This document shows positions 34,349 through 44,125 of a stretch of DNA of 64,000 nt, piece by piece. Numbering within the stretch: the stretch's first letter is position 1; each line of letters begins with the position of its first letter. The translations under genes and the position numbers were made by a program. The notes under the pieces were generated by a model. It saw only the letters and a program-made list of their open reading frames with translations, was not told the origin of the DNA and searched no databases. This DNA is from Tipula vernalis (Eukaryota; Arthropoda; Insecta; Diptera; Tipulidae): positions 267,765,168 through 267,829,167 of the forward strand of contig OY282560.1 in the NCBI GenBank assembly GCA_958295665.1, written 5' to 3'.

Positions 34349-34830
34349 TTTTACGTATGAATGTTAAGTATGAGTCACTGTTAATTATGGCACTGAGCTA
34401 GTTTAAGATCGTAATTATCGACAAGGATCACAACTCTAACACAATTCGAATATTATTTCGTTGAATTATTATTTAGTAAAATTTACGTGAAATTAATGAT
34501 TGAGAGAAACACTTGCTATATATATTACAGTGACTATAAAAGAATCACAGTTAGTTTATGCCGCAAATTGTTATCAAATATTAGTAACACTCAACACAAA
34601 TATAAATTATTATTTTATATAAAAATTCAATCTTTCAGCAATTAATTTAATGTAATATTGATTTAAATTATATAGTTGCACTATAACTACTTAATACACA
34701 TATTTTATTTGTTTTAAATTATTCACATTTCATTTGAAAAGAAAAAGAAATTAACAAAACTTCAGCAACACTTGCAAAACACAACATTACTCTCTCGCCA
34801 TCTTGAAGAGATGATATTATTAACGAATAA

Positions 34831-35260
34831 TACTCAAATAAAAATTTTACGGGCATCTCTGAAAACAAAATAAATTTTTATCCATCCTTACCAACTTTTT
34901 ACTACTTAATTAATTGGATTTAACTTAAATAAATATGTTAGTGATATAAATGATAAAGTAGTTAGCACACGACAATACAATTTCTACGCTACATGATAGC
35001 TGGATATTTGGCACTTCTGGACGCTGAACGAGGATTCACCCGTATTTCTGGAAATTCAAATCGAAATTAATTATCTCTAACTATTACATTAAAATTAAAC
35101 TAAAGAAATATTTAAACTCTCATAACATAATGTAATGAAATATATCAATTGGCTAGTTGATTCGGATATACAGCCAAGCATAATAGCAGAAACTCCCGGA
35201 TCCCCAGCCACACATCGTACACCCTTCTCCTCGCAACAACAATTCATCGAAAAATAACTC
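34831..35260. repeat. Dispersed repeat, copy B (module Y then X)
   Basis: Module Y (about 34965-34995, TAGTTAGCACACGACAATAC) precedes module X (about 35165-35225, TACAGCCAAGCATAATAGCA, AACTCCCGG). Both are diverged from copy A at 27.2 kb and in reversed order. The function is unknown; the element end of the LINE is immediately to the left. Confidence 0.55.
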
Positions 35261-35379
35261 ACCGAAAAACAGCCACGCTCAATAGCGAACGAAAAAGGAA
35301 ATTGAACTCAAGCTGATCAATTTCAACATCCAATCCCATACACCAGCCATAAGGCAGTCCTCACATAGAAATAAATTGG

Positions 35380-35695
35380 GTTGGGTACGAAATCTTGTCT
35401 TCCAAAATCTTGCCCTTTATAAATTCTGGAAAATAGGGATTTCGTTTACGAAACGAAAATAACCAAAAATATAAATAGAATTGTAGAGGCTAATGGCTTC
35501 GGTAATGCTCAGGGGCACGCGCGAGGTCGCTGAGCTCCCCCTTCCCGCTTAGCCCTCTGAGGTTCTTTAGATATGAACTTCGGGCGACGTAGGAGCGGAT
35601 TATATAAATTCTGTTCTCTTTTATAAAGTATAAATAAAAAACAAGATTAGGGAAAACAAGATTTTGGAAAACAAGACCCCGAGTCGCTCCCAAAC
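35380..35695. repeat. Diverged single unit of the 304-bp satellite
   Basis: Blocks TTTATAAATTCTGGAAAAT, GGGATTTCG, ATAACCAAAAATATAAAT, then TAGAGGCTAATGGCTTCGGTA, CCGCTTAGCCCTC and GACGTAGGAGCGGATTATAT follow the same order as in the tandem array at 40.49-41.42 kb. It appears once here, about 5 kb from the array and well diverged. Confidence 0.8.
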
Positions 35696-36350
35696 AAATT
35701 ATTTATAAAAAAAATACACCGTCTACAACCCTCCCCTCCCCCCCACCACCGTACCCCGACCGAGCGAGTACTCTCCTCTCCCTCCGATAGACAATTCGCT
35801 CGAACAATCCCAAAAACTGTAATACTAACAACAAATCAAAACCAAAATGCCTAAACTCCACCGCCAATCTGCCTGCTACAAATAAACAACCTCATCACAA
35901 TTATTCCCGCCAAGAACAACCACATCAAAAAAAAAAAAAATTCACGAAGTCTCAAACCAAAATTATTCCACTAAGGATCCCCCGGAACCCCCAAACAAAG
36001 GATCTGTACTATTCCAGTATTCTCGTATAAATTTTAACTAAACGTTTCACTTTAAAAATAAAAATAAAGTTTATTTCTTAATCCATATCACAAAATACAT
36101 TTTTTAGATTACATTACATTATCACAATTCATTGTCCTTATTCGAGTGAGTAGACAAATATTTAAGGTATGCTGTTTCGTATAGCTTCTTGTGCCTTGAT
36201 ATTAGATTTAGGAACACATTTATCAAGGCATACCATTAGAAAACGCTATTTTGTAAAAAAGCGGAATTAATGTGAACTACATATTGGGTTGAGTCCTAGC
36301 TAAAAATATACCATAAATAAAAGGATGACGATTGGACTGTCATGATTTTG
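35696..36350. other. Non-coding spacer
   Basis: A C-rich patch at 35730-35790 and AT-rich DNA without a gene. No repeat identified. Confidence 0.4.
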
Positions 36351-36446
36351 CATGCAGAGCGTAGGGTTTAGTTTAATTCCGGTTGTTTCACTCTCCATAT
36401 GTTTTATATGGAGAGAAATGTCATTTCATGCAGAGCGTAGGGTTTA
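36351..36446. repeat. 20-bp direct repeat flanking a small hairpin
   Basis: CATGCAGAGCGTAGGGTTTA is present exactly at 36351-36370 and 36427-36446. Between them lies CTCTCCATAT-gtttt-ATATGGAGAG, a 10-bp-arm hairpin. This may be a small insertion or a tandem duplication. Confidence 0.8.
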
Positions 36447-37200
36447 CATTATTTCCGATAGGTATCGCATTTTGCAGTTTTCCAATCGCCAATAGGTATA
36501 TTCATTTTATTTATGAATATACCTTACTATTTGACAGCAAATGCCTTATTATGGCTCGAGTCTTGGGTTTAAAACACTTCATTTGGTTTGTGTATTTACT
36601 TAAATAAATTTATGAAATCTTAGTATGCGTATTATTTTGAGATAGCTAAGAACCATCTGGTTTTATAAAAATAAACTAAATTTTGACATTTGTGTATAAA
36701 TATTGATTTATAATCAAAAACCTACTTTAATAAATTATATATTTTGGATAAAATATACTGTGTTAATAAAATAAAATAATAAAAAGTGCTTGTTTAGGAG
36801 GCAAACGAATTGATTAGTTCGTTTAATTCTTTCGTCATCAAAATGTTTATGTTTATCGCACATACTTATCATACATACAACACAATGCGAAATAATTTAT
36901 TATGGAAAATGGAGAATTCCTATCTAATTTTATTATTAAATCTCCATTTTCCGGATAATTTTAATGTAAATTATCGTTTACAACAATAGACAAAGTGATG
37001 CAATAAAACAAAGTGATTTAAAAAGCACAAGTAGAGGTCAACAAGGCCCAACATCTTCGAAAAAATTAAAACAATAAACGCCAAAACCATTTCAATGTGT
37101 GATCTCAAGCCAGGAGTTTATAAAACATTGTGATTTAATAGGACATTTTCGGTAAACAAAATATATGTGTATGTTATTTTAAAATTATAATTGTGATTTA
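36447..37200. other. Non-coding spacer with one hairpin
   Basis: The arms GGAAAATGGAGA (36904-36915) and TCTCCATTTTCC (36941-36952) can form a 12-bp hairpin. Otherwise no gene or known element. Confidence 0.4.
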
Positions 37201-37503
37201 TGATTTCAGGCAGCATAAAAGTGAAATTGATATCCGGGGTAGACCAATACTCGCATCAACTCTGCTTAAGTATGCAGCAAAAAGAGTTACATCAACCAAA
37301 ATAGATTTAGTCGACTGAAAACGGTGCCCCGACGCATTCTCGATAAATTTTCAAAGCGATCGAACATAAATTCCGTAAGCATCGATTCGAGGCGAATTAT
37401 TTCTGTAAAACATGCGGTAAGTTATTCCCGCTAAAAATCAGATTACGTCAACATGAAAAAATTGAACACGACACATTAAAACGGTAACCGAGCGATTTAT
37501 TAC

Positions 37504-37862
37504 GATTCTAGACTTATTCCACTAGCCTATTCCACTAGATACGATACCACTGCAATCAATTCGTGTTTAACATTCGTAGTTCTTTCTTCAGGTAACTTTT
37601 TAGTTTAATTTTTTTATAATTAAACGAATTTAAATTCCACAATTTAACTTTTTGATAATCAAACGCATTTAGGATGGTAAATCGCGCGCGCGATTTACCA
37701 TCCTAAATGCGTTTGATTATCAAAAAGTTAAATTACGCAAGTTGAATTGAGCCAAGTGGAATTGTGCCCAGTGGAATTGTACCAATTGGAATTGTGTCAG
37801 TGGAATTGTATGCAGTGTAGTTGTGTCTAGTGGAACTGTGATAGTGGAATAGGCCTAGAATC
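37504..37862. mobile_element. 359-bp foldback-type element with palindromic centre
   Basis: The ends are inverted: left GATTCTAGACTTATTCCACT, and the reverse complement of the right GATTCTAGGCCTATTCCACT. The right half has about six degenerate copies of an AGTGGAATTGTG unit of around 17 bp (37755-37853). The left half has fewer, inverted ones. In the middle sits a 94-bp perfect palindrome. No coding. It lies within the zinc-finger pseudogene. Subterminal repeats plus long complementary arms are the hallmark of foldback elements; the superfamily is not determined. Confidence 0.75.
37641..37734. repeat. 94-bp perfect spacerless palindrome
   Basis: The 47-bp arms are exactly complementary around an ATCGCGCGCGCGAT centre. 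The flanking bases (C at 37640, A at 37735) end the symmetry. See the foldback element that contains it. Confidence 0.98.
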
Positions 37863-38335
37863 ATTAAAACTGTTATCGAGACAGCAACGGAAAAATCTGA
37901 GGTATTTGTGTGCCGAAACTGTGATACATTGTGTGAAAATCTCCAGGCCTTAAAGTTTCATGATAAATGTATTAATTGAATCGAGAAGCAATTACTTAGC
38001 CTACAATATGTTCACCATCGTAAAAAAAAAATCAAAATGAATAATGTGAATGGTGATATCGGATTACTATTGCCACTTGTGCGGGACCAAGTATGTTCTT
38101 AAATTTAGCCTACGGAAGCATTTGGAACTTATCACACGGACTAAAAACGCAATGCAATACCTGAGGAAGGTATCATCATATTTAAAGTGAATAAATCGAT
38201 ATTCTACAGTAAAAAGGCTTACGAGATTCATAACATCAATCTTACCAGATGATCTCTATGTAACGTACGAGGAGCAACAACAAAAGATTGTGGCCCGAGT
38301 AGATCAAAATTTCGATATCAGAAATTGAAGAATCC

Positions 38336-38630
38336 AAAACATTATGTTTAAATATTTTAAATACATTAAATATATATCTATATATTACATAATATATTAT
38401 TATTTTATTATTATTATTTATTATCTATATTAAATCTCTATTAAACAGAAACGAAAATAGAAATTCTGCAAAATGAAGATTTCCATTCTAAGACCTATAA
38501 AAAATGCACTCGTTTCCACGCGTCCCGAATGGGGAAGAGTGCGCCGCGCGTTTTTTTTTGTGTGGTTTCCCCAATAGGCCTAATCCACAATTCACACAAT
38601 TCACACCAACATTTAACAATTTAAATTTAT
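38336..38630. other. Short non-coding spacer
   Basis: AT-rich DNA with a CGCGCG patch near 38550. It may include the right end of the Merlin element, but no inverted repeat could be matched. Confidence 0.35.
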
Positions 38631-39680
38631 TTATGAATAATCGTTATTTCGAACTATGTCCAAAAAAACACTAAAAACGTCTTCATTTCTCGCCACACAT
38701 AATTTTCTAAACATAAATTCAGCTAAATAATATGTAAACTCAATTTGCCTATTGTAAATTGGCAAACTGGCTTTCACATGCCTCCATGTGCTTTCTATTG
38801 TATTGGTGTGAGCACCAGTCTCCTCATTAACAAACGATATGCTATGGTTCACTGTTAGATGAATATAGCCCTCCTCGCCCAAACGATCGTACGCTTTTCA
38901 ACAATCCGTGATAATTATGGTTCCGGGCAGAATAAATTTTTTGATCAATGCAAGTAAAGTTATTCGGTCACGAACATTAACTTTCTGTAGGAAACACTTT
39001 CCTGAAAGTCGTTCGATCCCCCCGAAAACCCACTGTCCCTCGACATGATGGCCACAATGGTACTTTCGTTTTCCAAATTTGCTCTCGTCTATTTCGACTA
39101 TAATGGCTGGACCGCCAATCGGTTCCATCTGCGTTAGCATATAGTCAACAAAGACTTCGCGCACATACTGGTTCCAATCTGCGGCGGTTGCAGAGGAAAT
39201 ACTATACTCCTGCATCAAGTCGGTTGATCCTGACTTGTGTAATATGTCGTATGTAATCAGCATTATCAGCCCTAATTCTAGCTTACTCCGACTAAACCAC
39301 GAATTAAGGCGAATGCTTTGTCTAATATTGCATCTAACCCCGTCAGCCTGCTTGTTGCAACACCACATCATCTTCTCCAAATGTTGGTTATTCAATAATT
39401 TCAAAAAATTGCCACATTTATGACATAACAATGTCTTGTGGATTAAACCACAATCCGCCAAAAAATTAAAAAAAATGTTGTTGTGGTTAATAATATTAAC
39501 TAAAAACAATTTATTAACCACTCCCTCTTTCTTCCTCAGTATCTTTACAACACAATCCAACTCCTGCTGATAGTTAATAATTGTATTTTTTAAAGAATTC
39601 ATAACTGAATAATCACGTTGAATATAGGTTTGAATAAAATTTGAATGATAATTCATCAAAAAACTCGCACAAACTAACAA
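38631..39680 (-). pseudogene. Merlin (ISXO2/IS1595-like) transposase, one stop
   Basis: This would encode a cut-and-paste DDE transposase of the Merlin superfamily, related to bacterial IS1595/ISXO2 enzymes. The frame starts at 39680 and has a Cys cluster (CHKCGN, MWCCNKQ) in its N-terminal half. It then has the core blocks VEIDESKFGKRKYHCG (first Asp), QWVFGGIERLSGKCF, GTIIITDC (second Asp) and HTNTIESTWRHVK (Glu). A TGA at 38898-38900 replaces the Trp codon usual after TDC (TDCWKAY in relatives). After it the same frame stays open to 38631. About 350 residues in all, close to the family's normal length. It is inactive because of this single stop unless the stop is suppressed or is a sequencing error. 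Terminal repeats were not found. Confidence 0.85.
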
Positions 39681-40239
39681 AAAACTTTTTTCCTATTTAC
39701 ATAGCCTACTCTTGGTAAAAAATTTAAACGCAAAGCATGCTAGGACTATTACTAAAATTATTATCACCAACAACTTTCAAAAATACTGTCATTGGAATTT
39801 TAAAATCAAATAATTTTACATATACAGTAACTTATAAAGGATTAAATATTAATGAGGATGGCGAAGATATTTAGCAGCTTTAATTTCATAAAAATCAGCA
39901 CACTGGTTATACGAAAAATGCCGGTTAACTAAATTCTCCATTTTTTAGAATTTATAGTTATATTTTTGGCAGACGTGGCTATATCACCAGAAATTCCCAT
40001 TACCCTTGGTGATTAATCCCGTAAATACATCACAACTGTAATATTTGAAATTATTTCGCTTCATCCATTCGAATAAACGAAATGAAAATAACAACATATT
40101 TATAAATTTTGGAAAAGGAGAATTTAATTTAAAAATGAAAATAAGAAAAACATAATAAATTTACGAAAAGGGATTATTTAACTTAAAGAAGAAAATAATA
40201 AAAATATTCAAATGTTCGAAAAAAAGGAGTTTAATTGTA
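39681..40239. other. Non-coding spacer
   Basis: No gene. May contain the left (upstream) terminus of the Merlin element, but I could not identify an 8-9 bp duplication. Confidence 0.35.
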
Positions 40240-40393
40240 TCCGTCGAATTTCATCATAATCGTTTAAAAATAGCCATGTTACAGGCTAAATATTTGGCCA
40301 TATTCCAAAAATGTATGCAAAACACATTTAACAATCCCATTTCTATCCCATTAATTGAGGAATTTCATCTTAATCGGTTAATAAATAGCCAAG
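40240..40393. repeat. CATAATCG-type dispersed repeat, left part
   Basis: Words CATCATAATCGT, AAAAATAGCCA, GCCATATTCCAAAAATGTAT and AATCCCATTTC repeat in imperfect units of roughly 85-120 bp. The same family resumes at 41420-41860 after the tandem array and appears again at 62.7-63.4 kb. Confidence 0.7.
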
Positions 40394-40457
40394 TTAACCG
40401 AAAATATTTTTATTAATTTGGGCACGTGCCCGAATTAATAAAAATATTTTCGGTTAA
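40394..40457. repeat. 64-bp near-perfect palindrome centred on CACGTG
   Basis: The 32-bp arms pair with a single mismatch (T at 40419 against G at 40432) around GGGCACGTGCCC. It lies between the CATAATCG repeat and the 304-bp array. Confidence 0.97.
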
Positions 40458-40488
40458 ACGCATTATTTTTCTATTTTAATAGTATTTT

Positions 40489-41418
40489 AGAGGTTAATGG
40501 GTTCGGTAACTTTCACGGGCACGCGGGACGTCACTGCGCTCCCCTCCCTGCTTAGCCCTCCGAGGGGTTTTAGATTTGAATTTCGTTTTAGGGCTTTAGA
40601 TTTGAATTTAAAATCTTGCTTTTTATAAATTCTGGAAAATGGGGATTTCGGTTACGAAATGGAAATAACCAAAAATATAAATTTTGGAAAATAAAGAATT
40701 TATTCGGGGGACGTAGGAGCCGGGATCAGCAAACATGTCGCACTGCGTGCCGCATGTAGGAGCGGATTATATAGAATCTATTAATCCCGAACTGTAGAGG
40801 CTAACGGCTTTGGTAACTCTCACGGGCACGCGGGACGTCGCTGCGCTCCCTCCCGCTTAGCCCTCCGAGGGGCATTACATTTGAATTTCGTTTTAGGGCT
40901 TTAGATTTGAATTTAAAATTTTGCTTTTTATAAATTCTGGAAAATGGGGATTTCGGTTACGAAATGGAAATAACCAAAAATATAAATTTTGGAAAATGGG
41001 GAATTTATTCGGGGACGTAGGAGCCGGGATCAGCAAACATGTCGCACTGCGTGCCGCATGTAGGAGCGGATTATATAGAATCTATTAATCCCGAACTATA
41101 GAGGCTAACGGCTTTGGTAACTCTCACGGGCACGCGGGACGTCGCTGCGCTCCCTCCCGCTTAGCCCTCCGAGGGGCATTACATTTGAATTTCGTTTTAG
41201 GGCTTTAGATTTGAATTTAAAATTTTGCTTTTTATAAATTCTGGAAAATGGGGATTTCGGTTACGAAATGAAAATGAACAAAAATATAAATTTTGGAAAA
41301 TGGGGAATTTATTCGGGGGACGTAGGAGCCGGGATCAGCAAACATGTCGCACTGCGTGCCGCATGTAGGAGCGGATTATATAGAATCTATTAATCCCGAA
41401 CTATAGAGGCTAACGGCT
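40489..41418 (+). repeat. Tandem satellite, three units of about 304 bp
   Basis: The start GAGGYTAAYGG recurs at 40490, 40797, 41101 and 41405 (periods 307, 304, 304). Units contain TCACGGGCACGCGGGACGTC, GCTTAGCCCTCCGAGG, GGATTTCGGTTACGAAATGG, GGGACGTAGGAGCCGGGATC and GCCGCATGTAGGAGCGGATT. Units two and three are nearly identical; the first is more diverged. No coding frame is conserved. The surrounding CATAATCG repeat suggests the array inserted into or expanded within that repeat. Confidence 0.95.
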
Positions 41419-41860
41419 TAAATAATAGCCAAATAACAAGCTAATTTTCCATATTAATAAACATTAACCAAAAATCGTTAAAAAATTCCATTTCGACCGT
41501 AAATGTCGAATTTCATCATAATCGTATTCAAAATGACCAAATTCTATCAATTTTATCTAAAAAACATTAAAGGATCCCATTTCCATCGTACCTGTCAAAT
41601 TTCATCATAATCGTATTCAAAAATACCAAGTTTCATTAATTTCATCTGAAAATAATTAAAGAATGCCATTTCCATCGTGTCTGTCAATTCCATCATAATC
41701 ATTTAAAAAATAGCCAAGTTACAGGATAATTTTCGATATTCTAAAAGTCTATCCAAAAATCATTAACAATTCCATTCACATCATCCCTTAAAAATTTCAT
41801 CATAATCGGTCATATTCCAAAAATGTATCCAAAAATCCAGTTTGGATTTACGAACTATAC
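41419..41860. repeat. CATAATCG-type dispersed repeat, right part
   Basis: At least four imperfect units carry CCATTTCCATCGT, GTCAATTTCATCATAATC-like text and AAAATAGCCAAGTT. The units are degenerate and of varying length (about 80-110 bp). Confidence 0.75.
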
Positions 41861-43430
41861 GAAAAATAATCCATTATGTACTTATAAAAGTAATGCATTA
41901 CCTTCAGTTTACAAAAATAACACAATAATTTTTTTTGGAAAAGTGGCATTTTCATTTAGTTTAATTTATTGCTACATTTTAAATTATTACATTTTTTAGT
42001 TTTAAAAATTAGCACTTTTAATAAATATGGAGCTATTTTCTAGTTGAAAATACATATTTCTACCATTGTAAAAATTGGCGCTGTGTGACATGGTATGCCT
42101 TTCTAAATCATAGCCTAGATTTATTTTGAATGAGTTTTTTTCTTCCGCGACATTTCCTTCATGCTGCATGCAATAAACTTTAAAAAATATCCGTCCTCGT
42201 CGTTTCCCAAGTTTCGATTAATGTTTTTTTTTCTAATTCTTTTAAAGTTGATCGAAATTCATTCTAGAGAATGTCTTCTTTGTTTTTTCCTCGTTTTTTT
42301 GATCGGTGTTTTCCACCGTCCTGTAAAAAATATAAAATTATTAGTTAGAAGGTATATCATCTTTTAAGTTTTAATATTGCCTCGGTTTAAGGGAATCGTT
42401 TAAAAATTCAAATAATGGGTAGAATTCCCAAGTATTGATTAAAATCAGCGGAGACCCAGATGTTGCAGACATTTGTTTCCTCTCCCGAACATATTTGTCA
42501 CGCAAATAGTTCCATTTTTTTTCGCTTAAATAATAATTATAATAAATATGTTATAAATACATTTTGTCATTTTGTATATTTGGCCATCATTAGAAAATAA
42601 ACCTGAAACGTGTTTCCATATTTTTTCCTTGCGTTTTGTGTCAATATAAAACGAACTTTTTTTAATTAATTTAATTTTCAACAATTTAATATTTTTTTTA
42701 ATGTTTTTAAATAATCGAAAATCCCTATGTAGTTACAGCCTACTTCTCATATTATGTCAAAAAAAAAAAAAAATATTTTGATTTGATTGGTTAAGATGTT
42801 CCGTCTTTCCATAAATTCTAAACTTTTTGGGAAAACGGATGAGCTCGTTCGTCTTTTTCCATTTTAGTATAACTAGCCAAACAGTTTCTTCATACAAAAT
42901 GAACAGAAAATGTCTAAAACTAATTTGGACGGAGAAGCGGAACGAAATGGGGCGGATCCATTGTAACTCAACCTTTAGCCAAAAATTGTATCCCCAAACA
43001 CTATAAGATGTCATGATACTATATTTATATCATAATAGTTACTTAATGCTTAAGGCGTTGCCACATGCACAAACGGCAAACCTGCATTTGAAACCGTCAA
43101 ATCCATTTTTTGACAAAAATAGAAAACTTGCAACATAATAATTATTAGAAAAAATGTTTGAATTGATGATAACTATTACATTCAGGGAAGTTTTTAATAA
43201 AATTAATACAATTTCATTCAAAAAAACCTATAGATATATTTTGCCGGCCGTCAAAATAAATTCCGTCCGTCAAAATTTTGAATGGTATAATTTTTGTCGG
43301 CTAAAGAACGCATTTTTGCTGTCTTACCATCATTTCTCACCAGATTTTTTTGTCGGCTTTGATTTTGGTTTCAGTGTCAAATAAATGGCGTTTTCCTTTA
43401 TGTGTTGTGCTGTAATAACAATAATAATTT
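41861..43430. other. Non-coding spacer
   Basis: AT-rich; no gene is supported. Around 43230-43350 the words GCCGGCCGTC, CCGTCCGTC and GTCGGCT recur and may belong to the same repeat complex as the 123-bp units that follow. Confidence 0.4.
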
Positions 43431-43596
43431 TAAATGAATACGGTAAGTATACTATATTTTACTAAACTTTTGTTTATTTAAATTGTTTGGGTGGTGACGT
43501 CATTTTGCAGTCCGACAATTCTTTCGAATGTGGCGATGTAAACTGATAATCCGACCGAATTGTCCGGTTTCTCATTTGTATGTGGCAGGCACTTTA
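43431..43596 (+). repeat. 167-bp inverted repeat, left copy
   Basis: It matches the reverse complement of 46132-46299 at about 95% by eye. It begins TAAATGAATACGGTAAGTAT and ends TGTGGCAGGCACTTTA. Within it lie GTAAGT and, 70 bp later, TTTTGCAG, which look like a tiny intron. The two copies are 2.5 kb apart, so they could be the ends of one element or two opposed insertions. Confidence 0.9.
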
Positions 43597-43776
43597 CACA
43601 GTTTTGCTCTCAGATCCGAAAAATATTGCTATCGCGACATATTTATGAATTCTAACAAAAGAAAAATAAATGGTTTGCTACCCTGTTTTGTAAAATCGAA
43701 TATAAACGGTATGAGATATACGATAATTTCATGATTTAATGCATTTTTTGGAAACTTTTTCGAATGTTCTATGTCG

Positions 43777-44125
43777 GTCAGAAAATATGTTTTGGCCGGC
43801 TCAGATGATTATGGAACTATATAGAGGATGATTTAATGTATTTGTTGTAAACTTTTTAGAATTTTTGTATGTCGGTGGGCTGTGATATAGTCCTTTGAAG
43901 TCAGAAAATATTGGTTGGCCGGCTCAGATGATTATCGAATTAGATAGAGGATGGTTTAATGTATTTGTTGTAAACCGTTTAGAACTTTAACATGTCGGTG
44001 GGCTGTGGTACAGCCCCTTAAAGTCAGAAAATATTTGGTGGCCGACTCAGCCCACCGACAAACAAACATTCTAAAAAGTTTACAACAAATGCATTAAACC
44101 ATCCTCTATATAATTCCATAATCAA
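43777..44125. repeat. 123-bp tandem repeat ending in an inverted half-unit
   Basis: GTCAGAAAAT recurs at 43777, 43900 and 44023 (period 123). Each unit contains GGCCGGCTCAGATGATTAT and ATGTCGGTGGGCTGTG. The segment 44047-44125 is the reverse complement of 43807-43881 (TTGTTGTAAACTTTTTAGAA against its inverted copy), so the block can fold back on itself. It adjoins the gypsy fragment on the right. Confidence 0.85.

Larger units (their letters stand above)
31480..34830 (-). mobile_element. APE-type LINE, ORF1 plus EN/RT, degenerate
   Basis: A non-LTR retrotransposon in the CR1/Jockey-like style lies on the minus strand with ORF1 (33671-34348) upstream of an endonuclease-RT ORF2 (31489-33550). 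The ORF1 type (coiled coil plus a C-terminal baculovirus-FP-like segment) occurs in Daphne/Crack/Jockey-like LINEs. The 5' end is probably near 34820 (CATCTTGAAG on the plus strand). The RT core is deleted and frames shift repeatedly, so the copy is dead. Confidence 0.75.
37201..38335 (+). pseudogene. Decayed C2H2/C2HC zinc-finger coding sequence
   Basis: Three cysteine/histidine units are spread over the stretch in different frames: FCKTCGKLFPLKIRLRQH with a second His (37400-37469); VCRNCDTLCENLQALKFHDK followed by Cys (about 37908-37970); and YCHLCGTKYVLKFSLRKH (about 38068-38122), whose second His is lost. Before them, GRPILASTLLKYAAKR follows a possible splice acceptor (TTTCAG near 37210). 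After them, ILPDDLYVTYEEQQQ ends at a stop near 38328. C2H2 proteins usually bind DNA. Frameshifts and a 359-bp inserted inverted-repeat element interrupt it, so it is a pseudogene or very old gene fragment. No host family can be named. Confidence 0.6.

Noticed and set aside
40489..41418. CRISPR-like or gene array
   Set aside because: The 304-bp units are contiguous tandem repeats without short repeat/spacer alternation, in a eukaryotic context.
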